Positions 62,396 through 64,000 of a stretch of DNA of 64,000 nt are shown piece by piece; position 1 is the stretch's first letter, and every line of letters begins with the position of its first letter. Both the position numbers and the translations under genes were made by a program. Under the pieces are notes generated by a model that did not search any database, had not been told where the DNA came from, and worked only from the letters and a program-made list of their open reading frames with translations. Source of the DNA: JACVRW01 sp963716215 (GTDB lineage: Bacteria; Actinomycetota; Thermoleophilia; Solirubrobacterales; Thermoleophilaceae); the NCBI GenBank assembly GCA_963716215.1, contig OY970298.1, positions 1,674,001 through 1,738,000 on the forward strand. The letters run 5' to 3'.

Positions 62396-64000
62396 GGCGC
62401 GTCCGACCCGTCCGGGTCCGGTCTCGGCGCGTGCGTCGATCCCTGTCCCATGTACGTGACCTGCTCGGGCTCGAGGAACACGCGCCGCTCGCGGTCCTCG
62501 TCCGGCACGGGGGCGCGGAACAGGACCACGGTGTCGCCGAAGCGGAAGACGTCCCCGTCCGACAGCGAGGGTTGGCCCGTCACCCGCTCACCGTTCAGGA
62601 AAGAGCCGTTGCGCGACCGGTCGTCGGCGAGCGCCCAGCCCTTCTCCGTGCGCAGCAGGTGCGCGTGTCGGCGCGAGACCTCGCCATCCCACGGCAGGGC
62701 GATGTCGTTGTCTGGGCGGCGGCCGATCGTGATCGGGGACAGCTCGTCCTCGAGGGTGACCACTTGCTGCCTTCCGCTGCCGTCGTGGAAGGCCACGAAG
62801 GCCCTCCCGCGGCGCTCGGCCCGGATCCGGTCTGCAAGCAGCGCGTCGGCACGGGACAGCTCTCCGCTCTCCGCCAGGCCGATCCCCAGCTTGACCGTCA
62901 GGTCGCCGCGGGCTGGATCGTCGTCCGGAAGGAGCGATACCGCCCGCTCGAGCAGGCTGACCGCGGGGCGAATGTCGCCCCGCGCGAGGGCTCGAGCGCC
63001 GGACGAGCCGAGATGTCGGGCCGCGCGGGTGGCCAGCTCGCGTCCACGCTCCTCGATCGGTCCCAGCTCCGACAGGTTCCGGTAGGAACTCTCCAAGTGG
63101 TATCCGAGGATCTCCTCGTACTCGGTCGCGCGCTCGCCCGTCTCCGCGCTCCAACCAGTCGGCGTAGCGGGCGTGGAGCTCGGCCCGCTGCGCCTTGAGA
63201 ATGGTCTGATACGCCACGTCGTGCAGGAGGATGTGATTGAAGCTGAACGTCCTTCGGCCAGCGAAGCGTCCGCCGTCAGGCTCGATCACCTGCTTGCGCA
63301 CCAGCGCGCCGAGGTGGTGCTCGAGGTCCGAGCGCTCCTGCCCACCCGCCAGCAGCAGGACGGCCTCGTCGCCGAACGACCTGCCGATGACGGCCGCAGC
63401 TCTGACGATCGCGCGCTCGTCCGACTCGAGTCGATCGAGGCGAGCGGCCAGCACCGCCTGGATCGTGGCTGGCATGGACAGCGCAGACAGGTCCTCCTCG
63501 AGGCGCCGCTCGTCGATCAGCATGCGGACGAGCTCCTCTACGAACAGCGGATTCCCCTCGGCACTCGCGGCCAGGCGGTCGCAGAGCTCCGTGGCCATGC
63601 CTCTGTCCCCGACCAGATGCTCTACCAGTGCTCGACTGTCGGATTCGCTCAGCGGCTGCAGCTCGATTTGTCCGGCACCGGGCAGCCTGGCGGCGAAGTC
63701 GGGTCTGGTGTCGAAGAGCTCGGTCCGTGTGACGGCGACGATCAGGACGGGGAGCTCGCCGGTCGCGGTGGGTAAGTACTCGATGAGCTCGAGGAACGTG
63801 GGCTCGGCCCACTGGATGTCCTCCAGGACGACCACGAGAGGGCGCTCGCGCGCGACCGCCTCCAGCAGCTTGCGGACCGCCCAGAACGTCTCGGCCGGGT
63901 AGGCGGTGGAGTCCACCACCCCGAGTGCCCCTGCTACGCGCTCGGCCACGATGTCTCGGTCGTCGTCCGCCGGCAGCAGGCGGGCGACTCGGGCCATTAC
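62392..64000 (-). pseudogene. AAA ATPase/tetratricopeptide-type regulator with C-terminal FHA domain; partial and frameshifted
   Basis: The N terminus lies beyond the window. Visible from the right edge are LVVVLEDIQWAEPTFLELIE (Walker B of the AfsR/adenylate-cyclase-type AAA_16 ATPase), PLSESDSRALVEHLVG, the NPLFVEELVRML helix and SFNHILLHDVAYQTILKAQR. Near 63140 a frame change leads to ERATEYEEILGYH, a TPR-like region, and an FHA domain (ITIGRRPDNDIALPW; VSRRHAHLLRTEKGWALADD; RSRNGSFLNGERV), which binds phosphothreonine. It ends at 62392, sharing CTAG with the kinase stop. Likely phospho-target or reader of the kinase. Confidence 0.75.

Overview
The window is GC-rich chromosomal DNA from an actinomycete. 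The many 'MSQENVE'-type SnoaL-like proteins, GTG/TTG starts, very short leaders, and secreted proteins with tandem basic C-terminal modules suggest the class Thermoleophilia (Solirubrobacterales-like). That placement is inference. No rRNA or CRISPR was seen; one tRNA (His) is present.

1-13.7 kb: a catabolic locus. It holds a sugar-type ABC transporter (binding protein, double ATPase, permease), a DapA-family aldolase, an IclR regulator, a PLP aminotransferase, an HMGL-like carboxyltransferase, a small GatC/AtzG-like protein with an amidase, a MetE-like zinc methyltransferase, an MFS transporter, a MaoC hydratase and an EamA exporter. A 17-bp palindrome close to GTTCCGATAATCGGAAC stands at five places here. 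At four of them it lies a fixed ~44-47 bp downstream of a TTGAC(T/G) -35 box; at the fifth it covers the promoter of the IclR gene. The locus therefore looks like one IclR regulon for an unidentified nitrogenous and possibly methylated substrate.

13.7-24.9 kb: general genes: a FemAB/GNAT-like protein, a DrrAB-type ABC exporter with a degenerate GcvH-like protein, a PRC-barrel protein, glucose dehydrogenase, a UDP-glucuronate decarboxylase-like SDR, and a 1391-residue secreted subtilase. 24.9-31.5 kb: tRNA-His followed by an accessory region with an excisionase-like HTH gene, a coiled-coil protein, a P27-type terminase small subunit and a DUF2294 gene. Two outward-facing pairs of SnoaL paralogues sit around a 24-bp inverted repeat. 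31.5-37 kb: a VanRS-like two-component system with a VanY-like carboxypeptidase, an SDR, and a divergent TetR/YdcZ-type transporter pair with twin operators.

37-43.4 kb: a polyol-type operon (Zn-dehydrogenase, FGGY kinase, archaeal-type TIM homologue, YjbQ, DeoR regulator) divergent from an APC permease. 43.4-51.9 kb: an oligopeptide ABC transporter (A-B-C-D-F) and a CocE/X-Pro peptidase-like hydrolase, all with multiple frameshifts. 52-54.8 kb: a LuxR regulator whose upstream palindrome recurs before a small secreted protein. 54.9-57.2 kb: LysR divergent from phzF-ridA-like genes. 57.2-59.3 kb: a methyltransferase and an ECF sigma/anti-sigma-like pair, with two promoters of identical design. 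59.4-64 kb: a Ser/Thr kinase with a Kelch sensor domain facing an ATPase with a C-terminal FHA domain that runs off the window.

At least 20 single-base-type frameshifts interrupt otherwise conserved genes, concentrated in both ABC transporter operons and 45-52 kb. Because family-conserved sequence resumes after each shift without stops or deletions, consensus errors in a draft long-read assembly are the more likely cause than gene decay, but the sequence alone cannot settle this.
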